DNA of 64,000 nucleotides, from NCBI RefSeq assembly GCF_002261215.1, contig NZ_NEVS01000004.1:186001-250000 (forward strand), read 5' to 3'. The translations under genes and the position numbers were made by a program. The first letter of the stretch is position 1, and each line of letters starts with the position of its first letter. The stretch is from Bordetella genomosp. 11. GTDB taxonomy: Bacteria; Pseudomonadota; Gammaproteobacteria; Burkholderiales; Burkholderiaceae_B. The notes beneath the pieces were generated by a model. The model was not told the DNA's origin. It worked only from the letters and a program-made list of their open reading frames with translations, and ran no database searches. Of this stretch, positions 35,723 through 43,939 are shown one piece after another.

Positions 35723-36625
35723 ATGCGCAAGGATAGGGCAGGCTTCATTGGCCTGGGCAATATGGGCGGACGCATGACGCGGCGCCTGGTGGACGCCGGC
35801 ATCGCGGTGACCGGCTTCGATACGGACGCGTCGCGGGCCGCTGCGTGCGGCGCGGCGGCCGCGCGTAGCGTGGGCGAAGTGGTGGCCGCGGCCGACGTCA
35901 TCCTGATGTCGCTGCCGGACAGCCATGTGGTCGAGGCGGTGGTCGAGGGCGCCGACGGCGTGCTCGCGCATTGCCGCGCGGGGCAGGCCATCGTGGACTT
36001 GAGTACCGCCGCGGCCAGTTCGACCATGCGGCTGCACGAACTGTTCCGCGACAAGGGCGTCCACTATATCGATGCGGGGATTTCGGGCGGCGCGGCGGCC
36101 GCCGAAAAAGGCACGCTGACGCTGATGATAGGCGGCGATGCCCAGGCCGTGGAAGCGGTGCGCTGGGTATTCGAGCCCTTCAGCGCCAAGGCGCTGCACA
36201 TGGGCGCGAGCGGGGCGGGGCATGCGACCAAGCTGTTGAACAACTTCCTGAATGCGGTCAGCCTGGCCGCGACTGCCGAGGTGATGGTGGCCGGCAAGAA
36301 GGCCGGGCTGGACCTGCATCAACTGCTGGAGGTATTGAACAGCAGCAGCGGCGTGAACTTCGCCACGCAGAACCGCTTCCCGTACATCGTCGATGGCAAT
36401 TATCTGGAAGGCGGTTTGACGAGCAAGCTGATGACCAAGGATGTGGTGCTGTACGTGGACCTGGCGCGCGAGCTGGGCGTGGCGTCGCTCAATGCGGCCG
36501 GCCCCTTGTCCTGCTTCGGCCTGGCCACGGCGCTGGGTTATGGCGACAAGATCAGCAACCGCGTGGTCGATGCGATCGGCGACGTCTCGGGCGGCGTCAG
36601 GCTCAAGGACCAGGGGACACGATGA
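35723..36625 (+). CDS. Beta-hydroxyacid dehydrogenase (3-hydroxyisobutyrate dehydrogenase family)
   Basis: A 300-residue NAD(P)-dependent dehydrogenase: FIGLGNMGGRMTRRLVDAG dinucleotide motif, substrate-binding DAGISGGAAAAEKGTLTLMIGG, and GASGAGHATKLLNNFL with the catalytic Lys. Related enzymes oxidise 3-hydroxyisobutyrate or reduce tartronate semialdehyde. The ATG at 35723 is preferred because AAGGA sits eight bases before it; an ATG nine bases earlier is possible. It is followed by the CMD-like gene with a four-base overlap. Confidence 0.9.
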   Translation: MRKDRAGFIGLGNMGGRMTRRLVDAGIAVTGFDTDASRAAACGAAAARSVGEVVAAADVILMSLPDSHVVEAVVEGADGVLAHCRAGQAIVDLSTAAASSTMRLHELFRDKGVHYIDAGISGGAAAAEKGTLTLMIGGDAQAVEAVRWVFEPFSAKALHMGASGAGHATKLLNNFLNAVSLAATAEVMVAGKKAGLDLHQLLEVLNSSSGVNFATQNRFPYIVDGNYLEGGLTSKLMTKDVVLYVDLARELGVASLNAAGPLSCFGLATALGYGDKISNRVVDAIGDVSGGVRLKDQGTR

Positions 36626-37383
36626 TGGCGCTGACGCAACGACAGCAAAACCTGAAAGATGCCTTCGTGCGCCTGCGTGGCGCCTGGGGCGAGGAATGGG
36701 AAAGCATCCTCAGGCTGGACCCGGGATTCTTCGAGGCCTATCTGAACCTGGCCTCGGTACCCTGGCTTAAGGGGCAACTGGAACCCAAGGTAAGGGAATT
36801 CATCCACATCGCCGCCGACGCGGCGGCCACGCATCTGTACCGTCCTGGCATCAAGGCGCATATCGAAGCCGCGATACGCCATGGCGCGACGCGCGAGGAA
36901 TTGATGGAGGTACTGGAACTGATCAGCACTGTGGGGATCCACGCCGCCAACGCGGGTGTTCCGGTGCTGCTGGAGGTGCTGCGGGAAGAAGGACTGCGCG
37001 ACGCGCCCGCTCCGCTGGACGAGCGCCGCGAGGCGTTGAAGCGGGACTTCCGCAAGAATCGTGGCTATTGGCACGAGACCTTCGACGGCCTGCTCGAACT
37101 GGATCCCGATTTCTTCCAGGCCTACCTCGACTTTTCCTCCGTGCCGTGGCGCACCGGAGTGCTGGCGCCGAAGGTCAAAGAGCTGATGTACTGCGCCTTC
37201 GACGCGTCGGCCACGCACCTGTACCTGCCCGGCCTGAAGCTGCATATGCGCAACGCCATCGGCTACGGGGCTACCGCGCAGGAACTCATGGAAGTGCTGG
37301 AAATCGTCAGCACGATAGGCATCCACGGCGCCGCGGTGGCCGTGCCCATCCTGGAAGAGGCGTGGGCCGCGCGGGGCGCCTAG
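36622..37383 (+). CDS. Tandem carboxymuconolactone decarboxylase-like protein
   Basis: A 253-residue all-helical protein made of two homologous halves. The first half has DAAATHLYRPGIKAHIEAAIRHGATREELMEVLELISTVGIHAA, and the second has DASATHLYLPGLKLHMRNAIGYGATAQELMEVLEIVSTIGIHGA. The fold is CMD/AhpD-like, but neither half has the CxxC of AhpD peroxidases; both instead keep ATHLY.PG.K.H. The catalytic role is unknown; a lactone decarboxylase or isomerase role is a guess. It ends convergent with the lactonase-like gene. Confidence 0.88.
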   Translation: MMALTQRQQNLKDAFVRLRGAWGEEWESILRLDPGFFEAYLNLASVPWLKGQLEPKVREFIHIAADAAATHLYRPGIKAHIEAAIRHGATREELMEVLELISTVGIHAANAGVPVLLEVLREEGLRDAPAPLDERREALKRDFRKNRGYWHETFDGLLELDPDFFQAYLDFSSVPWRTGVLAPKVKELMYCAFDASATHLYLPGLKLHMRNAIGYGATAQELMEVLEIVSTIGIHGAAVAVPILEEAWAARGA

Positions 37384-37442
37384 CCGATCGCCCGGACGCC
37401 GCCGCGCGCCGCCATGGCGTGGGGCGCGCCGGCGCCGCCTGC

Positions 37443-38237
37443 CTATTGCGACGGAGGCACGTGCAGCACCGCGACCTTGCCGGCCAGCGCCGGCGCGGGC
37501 GGCGGATAGCGCAGCAGGACCTGGGGATCGTGGCCCGGCACGATGTGCGCGTGGCTGTCGGCCAGCGTGTCCAGCCGGCGGTGGCCTTCCAGCATGTCGC
37601 CGACATTGAGCACGGCGGGAAACGGGCGGCCTTCCTCCATGTTGCGGTAATAGTGCGAGGCATCGGAGGCCAGCACGACCCAGCCGCGCGCCGTGTGCAC
37701 GCGCACCACCTGCAAGCCCTTGGTATGTCCGCCGATACGGTGCACGGTGATCCCGGGCGCGATCTCGGCATCGCCATCGTGAAAGCGGACGCGGCCCGCA
37801 TAGACCTGTTCGACCATTTGCAGCACGTCGCGCAGGTTGAAGGCTTCCGCCATGCAGCGGTGAGCCATATAGCGGCCGGTGGCGTACTCCATTTCGCGGT
37901 CCTGCAGATGGAAGACCGCGTTGGGATAGGCCGCCAGATTGCCGATGTGGTCGTAGTGCATGTGTGTGACGATCAGATCGCGCACCGCGTCGACGTCCAC
38001 ATCCATCAGCTTCATCGCATCGCGCATTGGATGGATCAGTTTGCGGCCGCGCGCGCGCGCCTCGTCGGCGTCGAAGCCCGCGTCCACCACCCAGGTGCGC
38101 CCGGCATCGCGGATCAGCCACACGAAATAGTCCATGGGCATGGGGCCGTTGTGCGGGTCGCCGCCCAGGAAATTGGCGCTGGCGGTGCGTTGATGTTCGC
38201 CATATTTGATGGCGAAGACTTCGTACTCGGGAAGCAT
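37443..38237 (-). CDS. Metallo-beta-lactamase-fold hydrolase (AHL lactonase-like)
   Basis: A 264-residue MBL-fold protein. The metal site is THMHYDHIGN (His92, His94, Asp96, His97), with later ligands in GHTKGLQ, ASDASHYY and VPGHDPQ. The family includes N-acyl homoserine lactonases, and ring-opening of a lactone would suit the surrounding catabolic cluster. GGAGGAGA precedes the ATG. It reads against the cluster and shares a promoter region with the NIPSNAP gene. Confidence 0.9.
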   Translation of the reverse strand: MLPEYEVFAIKYGEHQRTASANFLGGDPHNGPMPMDYFVWLIRDAGRTWVVDAGFDADEARARGRKLIHPMRDAMKLMDVDVDAVRDLIVTHMHYDHIGNLAAYPNAVFHLQDREMEYATGRYMAHRCMAEAFNLRDVLQMVEQVYAGRVRFHDGDAEIAPGITVHRIGGHTKGLQVVRVHTARGWVVLASDASHYYRNMEEGRPFPAVLNVGDMLEGHRRLDTLADSHAHIVPGHDPQVLLRYPPPAPALAGKVAVLHVPPSQ

Positions 38238-38273
38238 GGCGGGTCTCCTCCGTCTCGGATGCGGGATCGGGCG

Positions 38274-38302
38274 ATGATAGGTAATGTCGGACAGTCAGTC
38301 AA
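38274..38302 (-). promoter_or_regulatory. Sigma70 promoter of the lactonase-like gene
   Basis: On the minus strand, TTGACT (38302-38297) and TATCAT (38279-38274) are separated by 17 bases, each matching consensus at five of six positions. The -10 lies about 36 bases before the ATG at 38237. Confidence 0.7.
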
Positions 38303-38307
38303 TAATA
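38286..38307 (+). promoter_or_regulatory. Shared operator-like site, lactonase/NIPSNAP promoter copy
   Basis: Matches 34308-34329 at 18 of 22 positions. It overlaps the -35 of the minus-strand promoter and abuts TACAAT (38306-38311), a good -10 for the plus-strand NIPSNAP gene. A bound repressor would block both directions. Confidence 0.55.
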
Positions 38308-38368
38308 CAATTCAATCCGCCGAGGGACGGTATGATCCGTCCGCGGTTCCAACCAAGGAGATGAACGG

Positions 38369-38695
38369 ATGATCGTCGAAATGCGTGTCTATCACTGCGC
38401 TCCGGGCAGGCTGCCCGCGCTGAACGAGCGCTTCACCAACATTACGTTGGGGTTCTTCAAGAAGTATGGCATCGAGCAGATCGGCTTCTGGACCACGCTG
38501 GCGGGGCCGAGCAACCAGACGCTGACCTATCTGCTGAAATGGGAGAGCCTGGCCGAACGCGAGCAGAAATGGAACGCCTTCCAGGCGGATCCGGACTGGG
38601 TCCGCCAGCGCAATGCCACCGAGGCCGAGAAGATCATCGTCGAGCGGGTGGAAAACCAGTTCCTGGCGCCCACGGCCTATTCGGCTTTGCGCTGA
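38369..38695 (+). CDS. NIPSNAP family protein
   Basis: A 108-residue ferredoxin-like alpha/beta-barrel protein: MIVEMRVYHCAPGRLPALNERF, GFWTTLAGPSNQTLTYLLKWESLAEREQKWNAFQADPDW. NIPSNAP/DABB proteins are small enzymes or binding proteins often found in catabolic operons; the exact role is unknown. AAGGAG precedes the ATG. It is divergent from the lactonase-like gene and shares the operator-like site with the MFS promoter. Confidence 0.9.
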   Translation: MIVEMRVYHCAPGRLPALNERFTNITLGFFKKYGIEQIGFWTTLAGPSNQTLTYLLKWESLAEREQKWNAFQADPDWVRQRNATEAEKIIVERVENQFLAPTAYSALR

Positions 38696-38788
38696 CGGCG
38701 GTTGCCGGCCGACCGTGCCGGCCGTCGCCGGTACGATTTTCCGGGCATGCGCCTTGCTATCGACACTCTCCACTCCTGGAGGTGCAGC

Positions 38789-38995
38789 ATGGACTCAGGT
38801 CGCGACGGACGCATGGTCAGGCATGGCGGCAGTTTTTACCACTTCCGGACGGTGGAACAGGCCGCGGGGTTCCTGCGGGCGCTGCAGGACGGCAAAAGCG
38901 TCGAATCCTGCAGGCGGCGCTGGCGTCCCAGCCTGGTGCAGGTCGCGGCCTCCGTCGCCGCGCCGGGCATTGCCGCGCAGCCAGGCAAGGATTGA
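38789..38995 (+). CDS. Small hypothetical protein
   Basis: A 68-residue basic protein starting MDSGRDGRMVRHGG, with a good ribosome-binding site (TGGAGG, seven bases before ATG). The body has an amphipathic helix (TVEQAAGFLRALQDGKS). No recognised domain. It ends three bases from the convergent msrA stop, so it may be real but is short. Confidence 0.5.
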   Translation: MDSGRDGRMVRHGGSFYHFRTVEQAAGFLRALQDGKSVESCRRRWRPSLVQVAASVAAPGIAAQPGKD

Positions 38996-38998
38996 TCG

Positions 38999-39721
38999 CT
39001 ATTTGACCGCCACCAGGACCGGCTGCTCCTGGTAGATATCCGCGAACATCTGCTTCAGATTGGCGATCTTGGGCAGATCGTTGTAGACGATGTACGGATA
39101 GCGCGGATTGTTCACCAGGAAGTTCTGGTGATAGGCCTCGGCCGGATAAAAGCCCTTCAGGTTCTCCAGCGTGGTGACGATGGGCTTGGCATAGACGCCG
39201 GCCTTGCCCAGCTGGGCGATATACGCAAGCGCCACTTCGCGCTGCATATCGTTGGCGTAGAACACGGTGGATCGGTACTGCGTGCCGGTATCCGGGCCTT
39301 GCCGGTTCAGCTGCGTAGGATCGTGGGCCACGGAAAAATATACCTGCAGCAGTTTGCCGTAGCTGATCTGGCGCGGATCGTAGGTCACCGCGACCGACTC
39401 CGCGTGGCCGGTGTCGCCGCCGCTGACGTCATCGTAGTGCGCCGTGCCGGCGCTGCCGCCGGCATAGCCGGAAACCGCCTGCTTCACGCCGCGCACGTGC
39501 TGGAATACCCCTTGCACGCCCCAGAAGCAGCCGCCGGCGAAGACGGCGGTTTCGGTGGCGGCGGTCGTGGCGGGCTCGTCCCGGACGGGGGGCGGGATGG
39601 CGACCGCGGCCTCGGCGGCGCGGGCGGGGGCATGTCCGGCGAACAGGACCGTCGCGGCGGCCGCGCAGGCGGCAAGCGCCAGGAAAGGCCATTTGGCCGG
39701 GAAACGGGCGGCGAATGTCAT
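38999..39721 (-). CDS. msrA: Peptide methionine sulfoxide reductase MsrA, exported
   Basis: A 240-residue MsrA reducing methionine-S-sulfoxide. The catalytic motif is GGCFWGVQ with nucleophilic Cys65; GDTGHAESVAVTYDP and YHQNFLVNNPRYPYIVYNDLPK complete the substrate site. The first 36 residues form a signal or anchor (WPFLALAACAAAATVLFAGHAPARAAEA), so the enzyme works in the periplasm rather than the cytosol. It is divergent from an OmpR-type two-component pair, which may regulate it. Confidence 0.95.
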   Translation of the reverse strand: MTFAARFPAKWPFLALAACAAAATVLFAGHAPARAAEAAVAIPPPVRDEPATTAATETAVFAGGCFWGVQGVFQHVRGVKQAVSGYAGGSAGTAHYDDVSGGDTGHAESVAVTYDPRQISYGKLLQVYFSVAHDPTQLNRQGPDTGTQYRSTVFYANDMQREVALAYIAQLGKAGVYAKPIVTTLENLKGFYPAEAYHQNFLVNNPRYPYIVYNDLPKIANLKQMFADIYQEQPVLVAVK

Positions 39722-39874
39722 GATGGGGCTCCGAAGGGGCGGGGGCGAACAAATTATGGCGCCGCCGCACCCCCGGAAACTTAAATTAACCGTGATATTG
39801 CCGCCGCGACGGCGCGCGCCTGCGCGACAATAGCGACCGCCGGCCCATACCGGCGCCCGGACGCCGTTACCGAT

Positions 39875-40597
39875 ATGACCTCCGCAAAACGCATCCTTAT
39901 CGTCGAAGACGACGCCCATATCGCCGAACTGCTGCGCCTGCACCTGCGCGACGAAGGCTACGACGTGGTCCACGCCGCGGACGGCGACAACGGCCTGCGC
40001 CTGCTGGAAGGCGGGGGCTGGGACCTGCTCGTGCTCGATCTCATGCTGCCGGGCGTGGACGGGCTGGAGATCTGCCGCCGCGCGCGCGCGATGACCCGCT
40101 ACACGCCCATCATCGTAACCAGCGCCCGCGCCAGCGAAGTCCATCGCATCATCGGCCTGGAGCTGGGCGCCGACGACTACCTGGCCAAGCCTTTCTCCAT
40201 GATGGAGCTGGTCGCCCGCGTGAAGGCCCTGCTGCGCCGCGTGGAGGCGCTGGCCCGCGACGCCCGCATGGAAGGCGGCATGCTCGATATCGCCGGCCTG
40301 CGCATCGATCCGCTCGCGCGCGAGGCCTTCGTCGACGGCAACGCCGTGGACCTGACGCCGCGCGAGTTCGACCTGCTGTATTTCTTCGCGCGCCATCCCG
40401 GCAAGGTTTTCTCCCGCATGGACCTGCTGCACGAGGTCTGGGGCTACCAGCACGATGGCTACGAACATACGGTCAATACGCACATCAACCGGCTGCGCCT
40501 GAAGGTAGAGGCCAATCCCGCGGAGCCCCGGCGCATCCTGACGGTATGGGGCAAGGGCTACCGTTTCGCGGCGGCCGGCGGCGGGGATGCCGCATGA
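39875..40597 (+). CDS. OmpR/PhoB-family response regulator
   Basis: A 240-residue regulator: receiver with EDD at 11-13, phosphoacceptor Asp55 in LVLDLMLPG, conserved Lys in LAKPFS, and a C-terminal winged helix (VDLTPREFDLLYFFARHPGKVFSRMDLLHEVWGYQHDGYEHTVNTHINRLRLKVE). Its stop overlaps the kinase start (ATGA), so the two are translated together. Signal unknown; the divergent exported msrA suggests an envelope oxidative stress input. Confidence 0.95.
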   Translation: MTSAKRILIVEDDAHIAELLRLHLRDEGYDVVHAADGDNGLRLLEGGGWDLLVLDLMLPGVDGLEICRRARAMTRYTPIIVTSARASEVHRIIGLELGADDYLAKPFSMMELVARVKALLRRVEALARDARMEGGMLDIAGLRIDPLAREAFVDGNAVDLTPREFDLLYFFARHPGKVFSRMDLLHEVWGYQHDGYEHTVNTHINRLRLKVEANPAEPRRILTVWGKGYRFAAAGGGDAA

Positions 40598-42096
40598 GGC
40601 ACCTGAGCCTGTCGCAGCGCCTGTCCCTGGTCTTCGCGGTGCTGCTGTTGGCATGTACGGCGGCGGCGGCCTGGCTGCAGATCAACGCCAACCACTTGCG
40701 GGAAGAGGAAACCGCGCAGCGCTTGTCCAGCGGACTGGCGCGGCACATCGCCGACAGCGCGCCGCTGATGGACGCGGACGGGCTGCGTCCCGGCGCCGTG
40801 CGGGATTTGTTCGACAAGCTGATGGCCGTCAACCCCAGCGTCGAGGTCTACCTGTTGTCCAGGGACGGTCGTATCGTCGGCGACGCGGCGCCGCGTGGAC
40901 ACCTCAAGCGCGAGCGGGTCGATATGGAGCCGGTGCGGCAGCTGCTGGCCGGCGCCCCCCTGCCTGTCCTTGGCGACGATCCGCGCAGCGCGACAGGGCG
41001 CAAGGTCTTCGATGCCGCGCCTTTGACGGTACGCGGCGAGAACGCGGGCTATGTCTACGTGGTCCTGCAGGGAGAGCGGCGCGACGCCCTGTCGGCCAAT
41101 CTGGCCGCCAGCGCGACGACGCGCACGATGCTGATGTCCCTGGGGCTCGTGGCCCTGTGCTGCCTGATAGCCGGGCTGGTTGCCTTCGCCCTGATCACGC
41201 GGCCGCTGCGTCGATTGACGGCGGTGGTGCGGGACTTCGACGCCAATGAGCAGGCCGCCACCGAGACCTTGCGCGCATCGCCGGCGGCCGCCATGCCGCC
41301 CGCCGGCGGCGATGAAATCGGCGTGCTGGAACAGGCCTTCCGCCAGATGGCGGCCCGCATCGCGGAGCAATGGCGCGAGCTCAGCCGGCAGGACCAGCAG
41401 CGGCGCGAGCTCGTCGCCAATATTTCACACGACCTGCGCACGCCGCTGACCTCCCTGCACGGATACCTGGAAACCCTGCTGATAAAGGCCGATACCCTGG
41501 ATGACGCGGACCGGCGCCGCTACCTGGAGATCGCCCTGGGACAAAGCCGCAAGGTCGGCCGCCTGGCGCAATCCCTGTTCGAGCTGGCGAGGCTGGAATC
41601 CGGCCTGATCCAGCCGGATAAGGAAGTCTTCGCGCTGCCCGACCTCGTGCAGGATGTCTTCCAGAAATTCGAGCTCGCGGCCGAAGCGCGCGGCCTGCAC
41701 CTGTCGGCCGGCTTCGACCGCGATCTACCGCCTGTGGAGGCGGACATTGGCATGATCGACCGGGTTCTGACCAATCTGCTCGACAATGCCATCCGCCATA
41801 GCCCGTCGGGCGGTACGGTAGACGTTCGCATGAGCGCTGACCGGGGCGCGGCCATCGTCACGGTCGGCGACGACGGACCGGGTATACCCGAGCCCCTGCG
41901 CGAAAATCTCTTCACCCGCGCCTCCGTATGGCGCTCGGATCGCGCCGAGTCCGGCGGCCTGGGCCTGCTTGCCGTGCATCGCATTCTCGCCTTGCATGGC
42001 GGCGATATACGGCTGGTGCCGCGATCGGGCCGGGGGGCCGTCTTCGAATTTCGCCTCCCCGCGGCGGCCGCCCGGCCGACCACGCCCGCCGCGTAG
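40594..42096 (+). CDS. Sensor histidine kinase, partner of the adjacent regulator
   Basis: A 500-residue membrane kinase: helix at about residues 7-27, a periplasmic sensor region of about 155 residues, a second helix (MLMSLGLVALCCLIAGLVAFALI), HAMP linker, H-box NISHDLRTPLTSLHGY (His279), and ATPase domain (NLLDNAIRHSP, VGDDGPGIP, SGGLGLLAVHRI). It overlaps the regulator gene by four bases. The periplasmic domain contains no Cys, so a disulfide redox switch is unlikely. Confidence 0.94.
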   Translation: MRHLSLSQRLSLVFAVLLLACTAAAAWLQINANHLREEETAQRLSSGLARHIADSAPLMDADGLRPGAVRDLFDKLMAVNPSVEVYLLSRDGRIVGDAAPRGHLKRERVDMEPVRQLLAGAPLPVLGDDPRSATGRKVFDAAPLTVRGENAGYVYVVLQGERRDALSANLAASATTRTMLMSLGLVALCCLIAGLVAFALITRPLRRLTAVVRDFDANEQAATETLRASPAAAMPPAGGDEIGVLEQAFRQMAARIAEQWRELSRQDQQRRELVANISHDLRTPLTSLHGYLETLLIKADTLDDADRRRYLEIALGQSRKVGRLAQSLFELARLESGLIQPDKEVFALPDLVQDVFQKFELAAEARGLHLSAGFDRDLPPVEADIGMIDRVLTNLLDNAIRHSPSGGTVDVRMSADRGAAIVTVGDDGPGIPEPLRENLFTRASVWRSDRAESGGLGLLAVHRILALHGGDIRLVPRSGRGAVFEFRLPAAAARPTTPAA

Positions 42097-42310
42097 CGGC
42101 CGGTCCAGGGCCCGGGCCGCCACTAGGCACAAGGCATGGTGCGGCCTCGCCTGTAGATCGATAGTTGTAGGTCCGTGCTTTCGACCTAGGAAGCGCCCTA
42201 TGCCCCGTCGCTCGTACGGCCTAGGGTGAACGCATTCTGGAGCTCTCGCATTACTGCGCGCACTATCTGCGCGGAGTAGGTATGACGTGAACGCCTGAAT
42301 CGGATGGGAC

Positions 42311-43939
42311 ATGGACAAGAAGACCGTTGCGTTGCTCGTGAATGCCACGAACCAGCCTGGATGGGTGCATGACGTCGCCCAGTGGCTATCGCGTGAAGAA
42401 CACTTCCAGATCGCCGCGCTGATCGTCGCCTGGGACGATACGCAGTCCGCCGAACGCAGCCTGCCGTGGTCGCGCGACCCGCTGGGGACCGTGGCGCGGC
42501 TGGAATCGCGCATGCTGGAAACCCGCCACCGCGCGCAGCTGGCGACCAGCGAGCTGACGGCATCCCTGCCTCCCGGTACGCCGGTGCTGGACCTGGGGGT
42601 CACCCGTGGCCATGGCGGCCTGCTGGCGGCCGATCCGGAGCAACTGCGCGATCTGATCGCACTGCGCCTGGACGTCATTCTGATCCTGGGCGCGCCGGCG
42701 ATACGGGGGGAGCTGGCTTCCCTGCCGACCCACGGGGTATGGATGCCCGTGCACTCGGACCTCAAGGACCAGCAGCACGTGGCCCATGCCGGGTTCTGGG
42801 AGGTGTATCAGCGCGCCGACCACACCACGGTCAAGCTGTGGCGGCTGGGGGCGACCGAGCAGGCCGATGAACTCCTGGACGCGCGCAGCTTCAACACCGA
42901 AGTGTTCTGGCTGAAGAACCGCGCGCGCGCGCTGAGCCTCGCCAACCTGATGATCTTCGATACCTTGCAGGCGATGGCGCAGCCGGAGCGGCGCAAGCAG
43001 CCCTCGTCGTCGCTGCAGATCCATACGGCGATGACTCGGCCGCAGCCAGCCCAATGGGACGGCGCCGCTTACCTGGCACGCCAGGCATGGCTGGCCTCGA
43101 GCATGGTGCTGCGCCGCGCCATGAAGCGCAATGTGCGGTGGCGCATCGGTATGTGCCCGACCGGGCGCCAGGAGGTCGTTACCTCAGAGGCAGCGGTCAT
43201 GGTGCCGCCGAAGGGGCGGTTCTTCGCCGACCCCTTCGTGTATACGCGCAACGGGCAACCCTATATTTTTTTCGAGGATTATTACTTCCGCGAGCGTAAA
43301 GGGAAGATATCGGTCGCCACGTATATCGACGGAGCCTTCCGCTTTCTGGGCGTGGTGCTGGACCTGCCTTATCACCTGAGTTTCCCCTACATTTTCGAAT
43401 ACGGCGGGGCTACCTATATGGTCCCGGAAACCTGCGGTAACCGAACCATCGAATTGTGGAAATGCACGGAATTCCCGCTTAAATGGGAATTACATTGCAG
43501 GCTGATGGATAATATTTCGGCCGTGGATACCATCGTTTTCCCTTACGGCGGGCATTGGTGGCTATTCACGAACATCGATCGAACCGATGGCGTCAGCCAT
43601 TGCGACGAACTGTTCGCCTTCTATGCCGACCGTCCCGACACGGACCGCTGGACGCCGCATGCGCTGAATCCGATCGTCCATAGCCCCGTCAAGGCCCGCA
43701 ACGCCGGGGTGATCCTGGCGCCGGACGGCAGCGTGGTCCGCTGCGCCCAGTCGCAGGGCTTCCAGCACTACGGCAACGGGGTATCGCTGAACCGGATAGA
43801 GGAGCTTACGCCCCATACCTACCGGGAGGCCGACGGCCCTGTGAATTACCCCAGTTTCCTGCGCAAACCATACGCTTCCATGCATCACTGGCATCACCAC
43901 GGCGGCCATACCGTGTTCGACTTTGCATTTATGGAATAA
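42311..43939 (+). CDS. Two-domain protein: formyltransferase-like N-terminus plus GINT1-like glycosyltransferase-associated domain
   Basis: A 542-residue soluble protein. Residues 1 to about 210 resemble a formyltransferase-like domain (DVILILGAPAIRGELASLPTHGVWMPVHSD, GFWEVYQRADHTTVKLWRLG). Residues from about 285 match the pattern of the glucosamine inositolphosphorylceramide transferase N-terminal domain: FFADPFVYTRNGQPYIFFEDYY, PYHLSFPYIFEYGGATYMVPET, NISAVDTIVFPYGGHWWLFTN. Such two-domain proteins occur in polysaccharide clusters, and this one is about 2.4 kb from the exopolysaccharide locus. The catalytic role is unknown. It ends with a GC-rich hairpin. Confidence 0.7.
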   Translation: MDKKTVALLVNATNQPGWVHDVAQWLSREEHFQIAALIVAWDDTQSAERSLPWSRDPLGTVARLESRMLETRHRAQLATSELTASLPPGTPVLDLGVTRGHGGLLAADPEQLRDLIALRLDVILILGAPAIRGELASLPTHGVWMPVHSDLKDQQHVAHAGFWEVYQRADHTTVKLWRLGATEQADELLDARSFNTEVFWLKNRARALSLANLMIFDTLQAMAQPERRKQPSSSLQIHTAMTRPQPAQWDGAAYLARQAWLASSMVLRRAMKRNVRWRIGMCPTGRQEVVTSEAAVMVPPKGRFFADPFVYTRNGQPYIFFEDYYFRERKGKISVATYIDGAFRFLGVVLDLPYHLSFPYIFEYGGATYMVPETCGNRTIELWKCTEFPLKWELHCRLMDNISAVDTIVFPYGGHWWLFTNIDRTDGVSHCDELFAFYADRPDTDRWTPHALNPIVHSPVKARNAGVILAPDGSVVRCAQSQGFQHYGNGVSLNRIEELTPHTYREADGPVNYPSFLRKPYASMHHWHHHGGHTVFDFAFME

